Shown: piece after piece, positions 34,233 to 46,506 of the stretch
How positions within the stretch are numbered: position 1 is the stretch's first letter
Layout: every line of letters starts with the position of its first letter
From: Trebouxia sp. TZW2008
Taxonomy: Eukaryota; Chlorophyta; Trebouxiophyceae; Trebouxiales; Trebouxiaceae
Assembly (NCBI GenBank): GCA_002118135.1
Contig: BDIU01000038.1
Coordinates: forward strand, 1-64,000
Direction of reading: 5' to 3'
DNA length: 64,000 nucleotides
Notes under the pieces: model-generated
What the model was told of the DNA's origin: nothing
What the model saw: only the letters and a program-made list of their open reading frames with translations
The model's database searches: none
Program-made: the position numbers and the translations under genes

Positions 34233-35047
34233 GCCGCTGAAGCTCAAATGACCAGAAGCACAGCAAGGCAGGAGTCACCTCCTGCGCCCATTGTTGCAAT
34301 TGCTCGTGCAGCCGACGGGGGAGTAGTGTCCTCTCCAGCTCCTGTTGCTTGTTCAGACGAGGTTGATGGCTTTGGTTGTGAACCTTGAGTACCATGTTGA
34401 TACCTGACCAGCTGAAATGCTCCACTCAACCTGGAGCCAGGCTCCTGGAGGTGTCGATAGCGTGGAAGCCAGGCGGTGAAGCGCTGCATGCTGACGCGTC
34501 TAACCGTGTGTCATGACCACGCCCGGTGCCAGGTTGTGTAGAGCTCTGTCAGGCAACGTTGTGCAAACTTAGACCTTCTCTCTTACCGCTGCACACAGCT
34601 TTGGTAGGCTACAACTGCTGCAAGTACGGTTGGTTTTTGATCTGCTGTCGGTCTTGCAGCAAGTTCTGCAAGTTGCGCTATGAGTTGTGAGCAAACTGTG
34701 ACTCTGTTCGCTTCGCAACATTCCATACTGCTTGAAAATGGGATCGCAATTTCGACAAAGTTTGGCGAATTTCGTCCTGCTGTGCTAGCTGAACTATGGC
34801 TGAAGTGAGTTGACACTAACTAAATTGCGACCTGACCATCTTGCAGTGCATCTCGTCCAGTTCAGCATCGGAAGCAGGTCTGAGACCGAGGGATCATTAC
34901 CGGCCTGCGACTTTTGTTTTGAGTGATTGTCACTTTTTGACCTTGGAGACAGGCTTGCGCACAACACAAGACCGCGCTGCCAAGATCTCTCACGCAGCCG
35001 CAGCATGGCGCTGTTGCCATTTTGAAGTGTGAATTTTGAGTGCCAGG

Positions 35048-38000
35048 ATGCCTAGTCCACCAAAGGCAGGCTGATCTTTCTCCCTCCTGGACGTTATTTC
35101 GCCAGCAAGACGCCAGCTCTGTCAAACAGCTTTGTGAATTCTCAGAAGTGATTGACAATCGCTTCTCTTCTGCAGGCTCCGGCCAGGAAGAAAGACTTGA
35201 AGGTCAGCAAAGAGGCTGCACCTGTCAAGCCTGTTCCTGAAGCGCCAGCGTCACCTGTGCCTCCTAAAGCTAAAAATGGGGGACCAGATGAGTTTGCCCT
35301 GGTAAGTCTAACTACATCTGTCTTATTGCTACTGCATCCTTCTCAGCTGCATGCTTCAAGAGTTGCAAATGTTGAGCTGCAGCCAACCAAAGAGGTCTTC
35401 AAGCCTGACAACCAGCTGCAGCTTGCTGAGAAAGACTTGCAAGAGGAGATGGCAAAGATGCTCACAGCCAACAATCCAGCAGCACCCAAAAACACAGCTA
35501 GATTCAACATGAAGGAGCGGGTGTACAAGCTTGAGCCCATGGTTGAGCAGCTGTTGGTGCACTACTCCACTGATGGGTGGCTTATGCACAAAGCATCAGA
35601 AGATGCTCGCAGACAGCAGGAAGTAGATAAGCAAGTGGAGGAAGCTGCAGCCAAGTTTCAGAATGAGGTGATTAGGACCCTCGGTCCTCTTGAGGCTTCA
35701 ACCTGTTCTAAGTAACCAGCTGCAGTCAAATGTGTACCTGCGATGTATCAACAATCAGCAGCATCTGCAGAGCACAAATCTAGAGTAGTCTCTGCTTGTA
35801 GCAGCTGCATTGGATACCAAAGAAGTTGTGTTTCACTGAGATGTCTGCACAATTAAATATCAAAGCAGTCAGAAGGCAGTCCTTGCCTCCCATCTGCAGT
35901 TTGTTTACAGCAAGATTTTCATTACATGGAGTGTCTGCATAAAGAGAAATTGCTGTACTGACTGTACTGATGTCAGGTTGACAAAGCAAAGAAGGAGAAG
36001 CGAGAAGAAGGGACAGACGCTGGCGACGGTCCAGATGACAGTCGGCAGTTGCGTAACCAATTCAATTTCAGTGAAAGGGCTGCGCAAACGCTCAACTATC
36101 CCATGCGGGACAGAGAAACAACAACTGAGCCTCCGCCTACAGCTTCGTTCTCAGGCACCTGCTCGCAGGTTGGCTTTCACAATGAGTGCCTGCCAAAATA
36201 AGCTTTGGATGCTCTTGAAATACTGACCTGGCTTGCAGCATTGCCCTTGATCATCTGTCTATACACAGCCTTTTGCTAATGCAGCTGTCAAGTCATGTTC
36301 ATTTGTAAAAATCCTTGCACCAGCATGATGGTGTTACACATGGATGCAAATTCGACTGTAGAATGCCAATAAGTTGAGAGCAGGCTATTGGAGCAGACAT
36401 CTGACGTGTATAGTGCATCTTTGCTGCAGTGGGAAATATATGATGCGTATATAGCAGATCAGGAAAAGCAGAGGCTGCAAGAGGAAGTCAACAAACAGAA
36501 AGCTGCTGCTAAGAAAGCTACTGCTGTTGTGGAAACTGCGGAAACAAGTCAAGATCCTGCTAAGGTGTGCCTTGCCTGTTGTGTGAAAGCAATGCTGCTG
36601 CAACCCAATTTATCCAAAATTGCCGTATGCAAAAGCTGCCAAATGCCAGCAGGGTCTTGATCGTCTGTCTCAATCGTCTGCAGATTGCAAACATGCAGCA
36701 GTACTGAATCATATTCAATGATAGTACAGCATGTACTCACAATGCCTTGTTCTGTTCTGCGAATGGCGTCTGTCACAAAACAAAGATGTGTTTAAGCATG
36801 CACATGCATCGCTGCCCACTATCAGCATAACATAGCTGCCACAATCTTTCATCTCCTCCACCATCACCAACACCTCCACAACCGACATACCTGTTTGTGA
36901 GCTCGGCCTTGCACAGCCTATTCTGATCGACCCCAATGTTGCATCACTGGTCATGAAATCAATTGGTAAGCGCTGAGCAAGCCTTTAATATGTATTCCCA
37001 AGGCATTGCTGTTGCTGTTGTGGCAAGCTAGCAAGCAGTCTCTGGCAGCGCTGGACCAGGCAAGCGCGGAGTGCACTACCTAAGCTGCCTAGCTTGTGCA
37101 ACCTCATCTCATCCAATGCAGGATGATCATGGGGACGTGTTGCATCAAGGCAACATGGAATGGGCCATAAAGGTGCTGGAGCGCATGGAGAATCAAAACA
37201 CCTACAAGGAGCTAGCTATGGACTTCAAGGTGTTTCCCTTCTGCTGCCACTCGTGTTCCTGCCCACAAAGCTGCTGTGGTCGGTTCACCCAAAAGCGCTC
37301 TCTATCATCATGGCGTACTCATGTTTGACAGTCTTCCTGCCATAAAGGTCTGATTTGTGATCAATGGTTCAGATGTTGAGCAATGCACTTTGCAGTCTCA
37401 AGGCAGGCACTCTCCACGGGAAATCACATGTCAGATCTTGCATCACCACAAAGCAGAGCTTGCCTTCACAAGATCTGTTTCAACGTAACTGTGCTGCTGC
37501 CTGCAGTACTGGGATGACATGTCAGATCAGTATAAGCAAGCAGAGGGGTCGCTGCTGCCGCTTTGGAAGTTCTACACAGACCGCTGCAAGCACAAGCATG
37601 TCACATCACTGTGCTGGAACCCAGAGTACCATGACCTGTTTGCTGTGGGCTATGGCAGCTTTGACTTCTTGCAGCAGAGCAGCGGCTTGGTCTGCTGCTA
37701 TAGCTTGAAGAACCCATCATACCCAGAGTATGTCTTTGGCACAGACTCAGGTACAGTCAAACACCCATTGCTCTGCTATGACTTACATTCATATGCACAA
37801 TGCGACCATGAAACACTATGCTCTCAGTGTCAAATGCGGCACGCATGACTGTAATAGCAGTAAGGACATCTGATGTCTTGCAAGTCCATTGTTTGAAGCT
37901 GTTGCCTTTGAACATCATGCAACAGAGCAAAGTGTTTGTGCAGCATAAGCATGTAGACCAATTGGTTTTCTGTTGTGCAGGCGTGATGTGCTTAGACTTT

Positions 38001-41000
38001 CATCCACAGCACTCCAACCTGCTAGCGCTGGGTTGCTATGATGGCTCTGTGAATGTGTATGATGTGCGGCGGCCGAGCAAGCCGCTGTACACTTCCACAG
38101 CTGCCACTGGCAAGCACACTGACCCTGTCTGGGAAATATTCTGGCAGGTATTGCACCGATCACCCAATCCACACATTCTGTCAAAGAGCATGTCAGAGGG
38201 CGTTTTTAATGCTGCTGAACACATTAGCAACAATTGATGCGAGCACAGCCAGCCTGCCTGAGGACTGGCTTGGCATCATGACAGGCAGGCCTTACGTGCA
38301 TTGATTTGTCTCAAAGTCTGTAAGAAATTATAGTTTCCTGCATGCCTGCATACACCTCTGCAGCCAAAACTGGCAGACAGACTTGCCATTTTCTGCAAAG
38401 TGTGTGGACCTGCTGCTCATGTTTTGCTCAAAGCTCATTTGGCAAAAGGCTTTTTGCAAGCCCAAAGTTATCCTCAGTACCTGACTTCTGGACAGAGCTG
38501 TAAACGACATGCTGATCAACATCAGCACTACCTGCTCTGCCTGCATGGCACCACAGCTCACAGGATACACAGCATGAAAAACATGACAAGCTGTTTAGGT
38601 AGGTGCTGATTGCACACAATCAGAAAGAACATTTCATGAAACATGATTGTGTTCATTCAGGAGGATGAGATGCTGAAGCAGCTACAATTCTTTAGTGTAG
38701 CTAGTGATGGCAGGGTCACCTTGTGGACCCTTGCAAAGAGCGAGCTGCTTCATCAAGTGAGTCAAGTTTCATGTCTGTGCCCTAATGCCAACACAGCTGT
38801 CTTGCCAACAGGGATGACCACTTTCAGCAAATATTGTGACGATTTGCATGTAGAGTAGATACTCATATCAGCAATGTCTGTGTTGACCTGAACATTGCAG
38901 CAAGCCCCTTCCTACGCTGATCCAATTCACTGCCAAACCACTCAAGATACAGGTACTCCAACACCCAAGAAGCCTGATCTGTATGCTCTGGTGCAGCAAT
39001 TTGCCAATCAAACCTTGAGGTTACGCTTGTGCTATACACTCCGATCAGTGACACCAATGAAATTTTTTGTCAATGTATGCATACATTGGCAGTGGCAATG
39101 TTGCTGAGGCTTGTGGTCAGCATGCAATGGGCTGTTTTGCACCTGACTGCATTTCATGGCAATGCAGGAGATGATGGAGTTGCGGCTAGGCAGCAGCAGC
39201 AAGAAAGAGGCAGAGGATGAGCCCACAAAAGGCAGCTTGGCTGGCGGCTGCTGTTTTGACTTCAACAAGGTTGGTTTCAAACCACTAGCAGTTGTGCTTT
39301 TGCAACCTAGCTGACCGCACCTCTTCTCATGAGCATGCTGGTTCTGGCTGTACTCAGTTATGTATGCAGATGCCACAACATTACGCTTTCTCAGCAGTAG
39401 CCTCAAGGTAGTGAATGTGGTGTGCACTGCCAGCTGACGCTGTTGAGCTCATAGACCTGCCATGGATGTTTGCATCTGGATTTGCCCAAGCTGGTCCGAT
39501 GGAAGTCAGCAGTTGACCAAAACAAATGCAGAGCAGTGGTGACTGTAGGATGCTGATGCACAGCCTGCGTTGTGCATTGCAAAAGTGCTTGGGTTCTCAG
39601 ACAGTCAACTGCTGCCGCAAGCAGAAAATCTGCTGTCCTAGAAGCAGAGACAGGCAAAGTTATAACTCTGACTGGGGTTGGCCACAGGCTACAAGCTGTA
39701 CTGTACCGGCTGCTGCAGGCTCAGGATCATTTGTTTGTGGTTGGCACTGAAGAGGGGCATATCCACAAGTGCTCTCAGGCCTACAACTCTGAGTACCTGC
39801 AGACCTACCAAGGTATGTGCTCATGCTGCGCAGGCTGCTTTCCGCTTGTTGCTGTGCATCACATCTAATGGGTCCTGAGCAGTGCCTAAACAGCAGTTGC
39901 AGGGCTGCACTACCACAGGACAATGTCAACGCATTGTCACTGCAAGGTGCATCCTGCAATGCTCAAGTCGTCCCATGCATTGCTACACAGCGATAAGCGT
40001 GATACATCCTGCACATCTGTCAGAATGGGCAGTTGCAGCTGGCAGTGGCAGCAATGCTGAAATTGAATGCTTAATAGAGCAGAGCAGCTTTGACAGCAAC
40101 TGCACACTGTTTTGGCGATGATCTGCGGCAGCCCTCAATGGCAGATCTTGTTTGCAAGTGTTGACTGCCCCTCAAAAGAGGCATTTGTTCAGGATGTCTT
40201 GATGCTGCTCGGCGTGCATCTGGCCTCAGTATTTTCATCTTTGCAGGGCATGACATGACAGTGTATGCGGTCAAGTGGAATCACATCCACCAGCGCATCT
40301 TCCTATCAGCCTCAGCAGACTGGACGTTGAAGCTTTGGGAGGGCGACAACCCACGGCCTGTTATGACCTTTGACCTGAACAACCCAGTTGGGGATGCCGC
40401 TTGGTCCCCATGCTCTGCCACTGTCTTTGCAGCTGTCACTGATGACGGACAGGTATGCTGTGCAGCTGGACACATGCAGGTGCTTGGCAACTCAGTTCTC
40501 AAGCCACTTTGGGACATGCTGTGGAGATGTGTATGCTATCCAAATGGTGCCGCCTTGCATTGCTCACAATCATGCTCAAGTCATATATGCTGCCCATTTG
40601 CATATGTTCAGGAGCTGCGTGGCTGTTGACCCTAAAGCATGCTGCATTTTCCTGAAGAGTGTACAAATAGGTAAGTGCCAAAGTTGGGTACAAAAAGCAC
40701 AAGATCTCAAGCAGTCAATTCTATTCTGCCGATTACAGATGCTGTAATGCAGCTATGTGAAGGACAGCTTGCTCGTCTATGCACAGCAAGTTGCTCTTAT
40801 GCTGATTGGCTGTGTGCAACGGCAGGTGCATGTGTACGATTTGGCAGAGAACAAGCATGAAGCCTTGTGCCGACAAAAGGTGGTCAAGAAAGCCAAGCTG
40901 ACCAAGATCTCTTTCAACCCCAAGCACCCAATCTTGATAGTGGGAGATGACAGGTGCAAGGAGTCTTGTGTCTGGCTGCACTGAGTCTTGTGTGTGTCTG

Positions 41001-41970
41001 CAATGAGCAATGTGCCTGTCTGCTTTGGGTTTGGTATTTGTACGTGCTGAGTTCTGTGTCTGTCTGGGCTGAGTCTTGTGTGTGTCTGCACTGAGCGTTT
41101 GTCTGCTCTGAGTCTTGCTTGTGTCTGCATTGAGTGTTGTGTCAGCCTGCTTTGCATCTTGTGCTGTCAATCAAGCCCGACAGCATATTGCCATGACTGT
41201 GTCTCAGAGCGTAGCATATTGCAAATGACTGAAGAAAGAGGTTTCATGTCAAAGATGATCATTCGCCAGCATGGTGCCAGCTTCCTGCTGCTGCTTGAAT
41301 GTTTTGGCTGCTTAATATGCATGCGTACTTGCATGGCAAATGCCAGCATCTATACAGCCAGGTCTGTGAGTCATTTGCAGATTGCTCATTGTTAGGGAAG
41401 GCACTAGTTGTTCTTGCTGCACTTAACCAGCTACAATGCATGCTCTTGATTTTGCAACGGACATAGGTCAAGGCTGCTTTGCGGCCAACTGCCATTGACT
41501 GCTGCACCCTTGCTTTGTGGTGCTGCCTCTATGGACTGAGGCTTCTGACGGCGCTCACATTTTTTGGTCCTTTTTGATGTTGCAGAGGGTGCGTCACATG
41601 CCTGAAGCTGTCACCCAACCTGCGCAAAGTCAGCAAACCAGCAGATGACAAGCAGAAGGCTGAAGACCTGGAGGTACACATTTGCACTTGACATGCAGCT
41701 AACTGACTCGCGTCCCATCAGGGATCTAATCGTATGTGCCCTCCTCAAAGGCACATTGTGCATGCAGATGGCGCTTTGCATTACATGCTCCATGAATGCT
41801 TGGCATGTCAGCAAACTTTGCTGAACTTCATTCTGTGATTGCTCCAGAATTGTCCTCGTTCAGGATGTGACATGGCAAGGCTTGAGCAGCATTTCAGTGT
41901 ACTTCTGGTGCAGGTGGCAAAGCTGAATAAGGTGATCGAGATTGCAATGAAGGGTGAAGTTGCAGACTGA
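35048..41970 (+). CDS. Axonemal outer-arm dynein intermediate chain 1 (IC78/DNAI1 type), about 16 exons
   Basis: A WD-repeat intermediate chain that anchors the outer dynein arm to the flagellar doublet. Exons after a tentative MPSPPK start: 35176-35301, 35383-35667, 35977-36168, 36430-36564, about 36905-36965, about 37123-37229, 37507-37750, 37981-38147, 38661-38756, 39168-39269, 39719-39812, 40247-40452, 40826-40953, 41586-41673, 41914-41970; roughly 700 residues. Landmarks are [63 protein letters not shown], then WD-type blades ([80 protein letters not shown]). These match Chlamydomonas IC78 and human DNAI1 closely. The first intron would need a GC donor. The joint between the exons at 36.9 and 37.1 kb is uncertain. 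TGTAA lies 73 nt after the stop. Confidence 0.92.
40975..41165 (+). repeat. TGAGTCTTGTGTGTGTCTGC minisatellite in a dynein intron
   Basis: Units built from CTGAGTCTTGTGTGTGTCTG and GTCTGCTCTGAGTC repeat with a period of about 27-33 bp, with drift. It starts soon after the exon 14 donor. The repeats are intronic; minus-strand frames through them are artefacts. Confidence 0.75.
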
Positions 41971-42577
41971 AATGTCGCAGACGTCCATCATTCTGTTGTT
42001 GTTTGAAGATGCAGTGAGCGCTAAGTCTTCAAGTGCTGACAGTGTAAAGACTGGTTCTGTCGCAGCCCTTGTACGCCATGCACAACTTCGCTTTGCATAA
42101 TTTGATGCTGTCAGCCATAAATGACGTTGCATGCTGTGTCACAAAACTGTTTATATCAATGAAATGATAGGCTGAACTGTCTGGTAGTCAATGTGAGACA
42201 ACAACAAGCTTTCATCAATGCAATCCATATATGAAGCAGCAAAATGACAGCTATCATGATGCCTCTGCCTACACGCAGACTGTACTGATAACAGGCATTT
42301 TGGAGCATGTAAACTGATTGTGAATGTTCTGGATCAGAAGAGTAGAGCTATACAGAAGACTCTTGTGATTTGAAAAACAGGCAGGGACACTTGCATCTTG
42401 CGTTCTCAGGCAAATCTAGCAAGCTCTTGCCTCAATAAAGTACAGGACATAGCTGATATTCAGAGCGACTCAGCGTGCAGCTGGAGATTTGATTGGCCTG
42501 TGCAAATAATGCAGGAATGAAATATGTATGGGATATGTAATTTTCTGGTTTCGTGAGTTTGTCTGTCCTCAAGACAC

Positions 42578-43062
42578 TTAATCAAAACCAAATCCACCGC
42601 TTGTGGCTGTCCGCAGTATCTGCAACAGGGCTGCAGCACAACAATCTTGTCAGGCCATTGTTTGAAGCTTGACAGAGCAGCAACACGTCATATACAAGCT
42701 TCATGTCAAATTTAAGGAGCTTACCAGAACCCACTACCACAAACAGGAAAAAGCCAAGCATGACTGGTCCTACAGCCATCTTGCTGCTGCTTTTCTGCAA
42801 CAATGTCTTAATGTCAGCACAGTACAGGGGGAAATGTGCTGGCAGACTTTCACGCAAGGAGCACAAATGCAGCGTCAGGGGACAAAACTTACAGGAGAGT
42901 CTTCCTGCACCTTCCCACGCTTATGGATGTTGCCTTGAAACCGGTCACTCTTGGCGTTCAAGACGCGCTTTGAATTGGCCTGCAGGCATTCAAACCACAA
43001 GCAGTCAAGCTGTTGTCCTCGCCGTTCTGTGCATCGTCAAATTTCGCGAGTCGGCTTACCAT
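42578..43062 (-). CDS. RAMP4/SERP1 family ER membrane protein
   Basis: A small tail-anchored protein of the ER translocon linked to stabilising nascent membrane proteins. Exons: 43062-43060 (only the ATG), 42979-42893, 42794-42725, 42630-42578, giving 70 residues in frame. The protein has the family order: MANSKRVLNAKSDRF, then GNIHKRGKV, then VGPVMLGFFLFVVVGSALLQ as the membrane anchor, then ILRTATSGGFGFD. HKRGKV and VGPVxLGFF match plant RAMP4. The first donor ATG|GTAAGC has full consensus. Reading through it gives a frame that does not reach the RAMP4 frame, so the ATG-only coding exon is the best model. The gene is convergent with the dynein gene. Confidence 0.92.
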
Positions 43063-44260
43063 CGCGCTTGATTGGCGAAACTTTACACGCTTGGAATCAG
43101 ATGAAACTGACAGCAAAGTTCAGTGATCAAATGCAGACCCAACAGGACTCGACTGTCGCTGCGAACGTAGAGGCCGCTTGCTGAAGCGGATGCAATTTGT
43201 TCCGTGAAAGCCTCGGACAGCACGAGGGACGAACTTTGTTCCAGCTGTCTGCCCACGTGCGCCTGCTTGACCAGATGACAGCCAAGGGAAGCTTGGTAGG
43301 AAGCCATCCTTAGCCGTTCTGCAACCATTGAAACTGCTGCAAGCTTGCTTGAGGCTTGGCAAATCTTTGGCCAAAGTCTGTCTGCTTGATGCTTCTTGCA
43401 GCTGCTGGATGCTTGCACGTTGCTGCACATGAACAGGTACGTCATGGGGAAAACCGCTGACCATATACATATGCATGGCTTTGAAGCCGCCCAGCATGCA
43501 TGCATACATGTGTACCGTATCTGTCGTTATGGTGGCTGCCCTTGGCCCCACCATCAAATGCTGTGTCGAGGTACGCAGCAAGGTAGATGCACGCCACATG
43601 CAAGCATCAAAACCTCAAGTATCGATTAATCATATCGTCTGCATGATCAGCAAACACGCTGAATGTGACAACCGTTGAACGCGCAAATCCATCAATGTCA
43701 AGATACGATGCGCCAATGCAGCGGAGCAGTTTGTGCTGGCGTTGATCGAGCGCCCAAGACTGCCAAATTCACACTGCAGCAGCGTCATGGAAAAGCTCAA
43801 ATTGGCGGAGGGTCTCCGAAACCACGATTTTCGTCTTCTTCTTTCGCGTTGAGAATCTCTATTTGAGATGGCAAACGTTCGCTTCAGCGAGCACTCGGGC
43901 CAGTGGCTTTACAGCGCAACCGCTCACAAGGCTCCACAACAGTGCTGCTACTGTCGTCTCTGGCATTGAAGCGGTATGGGGCTCAGCGGCCTGTTGCCAC
44001 GCTGTCCGGCAGCTTTGGGAAAACCTGCAAAAGTTGTGCCGGGTCTTGCCACACCTGCACTCAGCAAGCCTCCAGCCAATGCTGGTGCACATTTCAAGGT
44101 ACAGCCTTCCGTCTCCAAAGTGTAAAAACAATTCCGTAACTATCAATACCTCTGAAGCCGCTGCTATAGCTATTCTGACCTAGAACATCAGAGCGTTGAT
44201 GCGAAGCAAATCTACGCTGTACGCCGACGGTACACGCTGACAGTGATCATTGCGCTGCAG
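43063..44260. other. Gene-poor interval upstream of RAMP4 and the 44.3-kb gene
   Basis: Probably contains both promoters. An ATG at 43868 opens MANVRFSEHSGQWLYSATAH but stops after 33 codons. A Cys-rich frame lies nearby (43990-44100, CKSCAGSCHTCTQ, ending at a GTACAG donor-like site). Either could be a 5' exon of the gene starting at 44261, but no join keeps frame clearly. Confidence 0.4.
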
Positions 44261-46020
44261 ATGACACCCATGCCAACCACCTTTGGCCTCAACGCTCGGC
44301 CCCCTCGTACAGTGCTGTGCAACGCCAAGATAGATGACTTCAGCGAGGTCAGCTCTTTCCAGGGTACACTGCCGCGTCTGGGCGCCCTAGAGTCCCCTCC
44401 GCCACTGAAGAAGGCATCCGAACGTCTTGTCATGGAAGCCTCCGCGGTAAGCAATGCATGCTGTTCTTTTTACCCTGAGTCAGGGCTATGCCAGCATTTA
44501 GTCAGGACTGTCTTTGCGCTCTTGCTTCACAGTACATCAGCAATTCAAGCTGTGATGCAGGCGGAAGAAGGAAGCATCCAGGAAGTTTGGCAAATTTGCA
44601 CAAAGGTGCTTGGCGCCACCCTTGAGGCTGATGCAGCCATGATGGAGCTGCAAATGGTTCTTCGCACAGCTCCTGCAGGCGTACTTGCTGCGTGGCCCTT
44701 CTCAGGCAGCAGCAGCCATGTCACAAACCTAGTGTGCTGCAACTACAGCATCCCTGACCTACTCCACACAGCGTACCATCAGCAGCGTGTGCAGCACATC
44801 CTACCACTTGTCCAAGAGCTCTTGTCAGCAGTGACAGCCATCCAGCTCAATGACTGTCCAGTTCTCCGTGAGACACTGTCCCTTCTTGTGGAGCTTTACC
44901 CTCAGTTGCCAAGGCAAGAGCAAGACATCATTGCCAGCATACTGGGCTGCTGGAACCTGCAGCAAATCCCCATTAAAGGTGACTTTCTGGTGTGGGCTGA
45001 TGAGCAGCCAACATCATTTTTTAGCCCTGGAATGACTCAGGCAGACAGGACATCGCCTGGCAATGGTGTCATGCTGTTTGGAGTGGGTCAACTGCAGCAG
45101 TCTCGCCCCACTGCTGTTAACCCTTCCTCTGCAGCTTTGCAGCCGCCACTACAGCCTGAGACGTTCACATATGCAGCTACAATCAGCAGCACCACTCAGC
45201 CCATCAACCTTGACAAACAGGTGAGCCATCTTTTTGTGTAAGGGGATCTTCAAGTGTTGGTCTGTTGCACATATGCTGTGTAGCGTGTTTGCAACTCTTG
45301 CAAGGCAGCAACAGCCCTGGTCTCTGCAACTCGTCACACAGCTGCATCATGCTCTTTCCTGCCATGCACCTTTGCTGTGTGCATGCACATTAGGTTAAGC
45401 TGCAGCATACACTATTTTCTTGTACATGTGTGCTGCATGCAACAATGGTCATTCAGAAGGAGCATTTGCTGCCATGCTCCAATTGCAGCTCAGCAAAGTA
45501 CACAACAAACATCTCCCCTTTGTTACCAAAAAGCAAGAATGTCTTTTCTTGTGGCACTCGGTAGCAATGTCTGAGGGCAAGTGAGGTGTGCATGCAGAAT
45601 GGCCTCTACACTCAAGCCGCCCTGACAGCAGCAGTGCAGGCTGCCAGGGAAGAAGAGCAGCAGAAGGCCAAAGCTGCCCTAGAGAAGGCACATGCAGAAG
45701 GGCAGCAAGCAGTAGCCCTGGCCAGAAGGGAGGGCCGCTTAGACACTAAGAGAGCAGTGGCGTATGCCATTGCGAAATGCCAACTTAACAAGACAGACAC
45801 AATCAATGTGTTGCAAACGCTGAGTGAGCAGCCCAGCGACATATTCATGATCAAGGCGTATTATGAGCGCCACACCAACGTCTTCAGCTTTGACTTCAAT
45901 GCCAAGATGCGACACAGAAGGAAGGACAGGCTCAATGTTGGGAGCTTGCAGTCAGAGGACTTTGACGACAGCAATGCACCTGGCTTTGCAGAAGACAGAG
46001 ACTGTGCTGCGTTTGATTGA
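44261..46020 (+). CDS. Unknown 422-residue helical protein with coiled coil
   Basis: Exons 44261-44446, 44561-45220 and 45598-46020 join in frame. The 114-nt first intron is itself a multiple of three without stops, so it could be retained. The N-terminus is basic and Pro-rich (MPTTFGLNARPPRT). A long helical region follows (LLSAVTAIQLND; LRETLSLLVELYPQLPRQEQ), resembling HEAT/ARM-like helices but not assignable. The last exon has a coiled coil (AAREEEQQKAKAALEKAHAE), then KRAVAYAIAKCQLNKTDTIN and an acidic end. There is no signal or membrane segment. The family is not recognised. The composition and clean splicing argue for a real gene. Confidence 0.7.
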
Positions 46021-46500
46021 TTAGGAAAACAGGTGTTCTGTACATGTTTGGTCCCGTCGTCTCAGGGTGCAGCGCAATTGTGATGGAATTGTTGTGATGT
46101 CATGTACGGTTTAGTCTTGAGCGGATCCATGAGCACCAGATGTCCACTAGGTGTGCAATGGATATTGGTATTGCTGTCACTTACTGCATGCTGTGCATTG
46201 ATTGCTGCTGTGATTCAGCATTGATGATACGAAACAGCTTTACATTGCCTGATAAGACAGCTTGAGTCAATAGATAGTGCAGACATCATCAAGTGAGTGT
46301 TGCTCCAAAGAAGGATCGATGATTGTCCTCATCACTGATAGCTTCTGTCGAGGGCAAACAAGCCCTCCTGCCTTCGGGACTTGATAAATTCAAAACCATT
46401 TTTGGTCGTATGTTGGAGATGGTGTGAAATGTTCGTTCCTTGTCCGGAGCTGCTCCAGTGCACCTCAGTGCAACCCCTTGTTGTTGTCAATGTCAATAAG
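46021..46500. other. 3' flank, nothing recognised
   Basis: A convergent interval between the 422-residue gene and the long minus-strand gene. I see no further features in it. Confidence 0.5.
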
Positions 46501-46506
46501 ACCATC

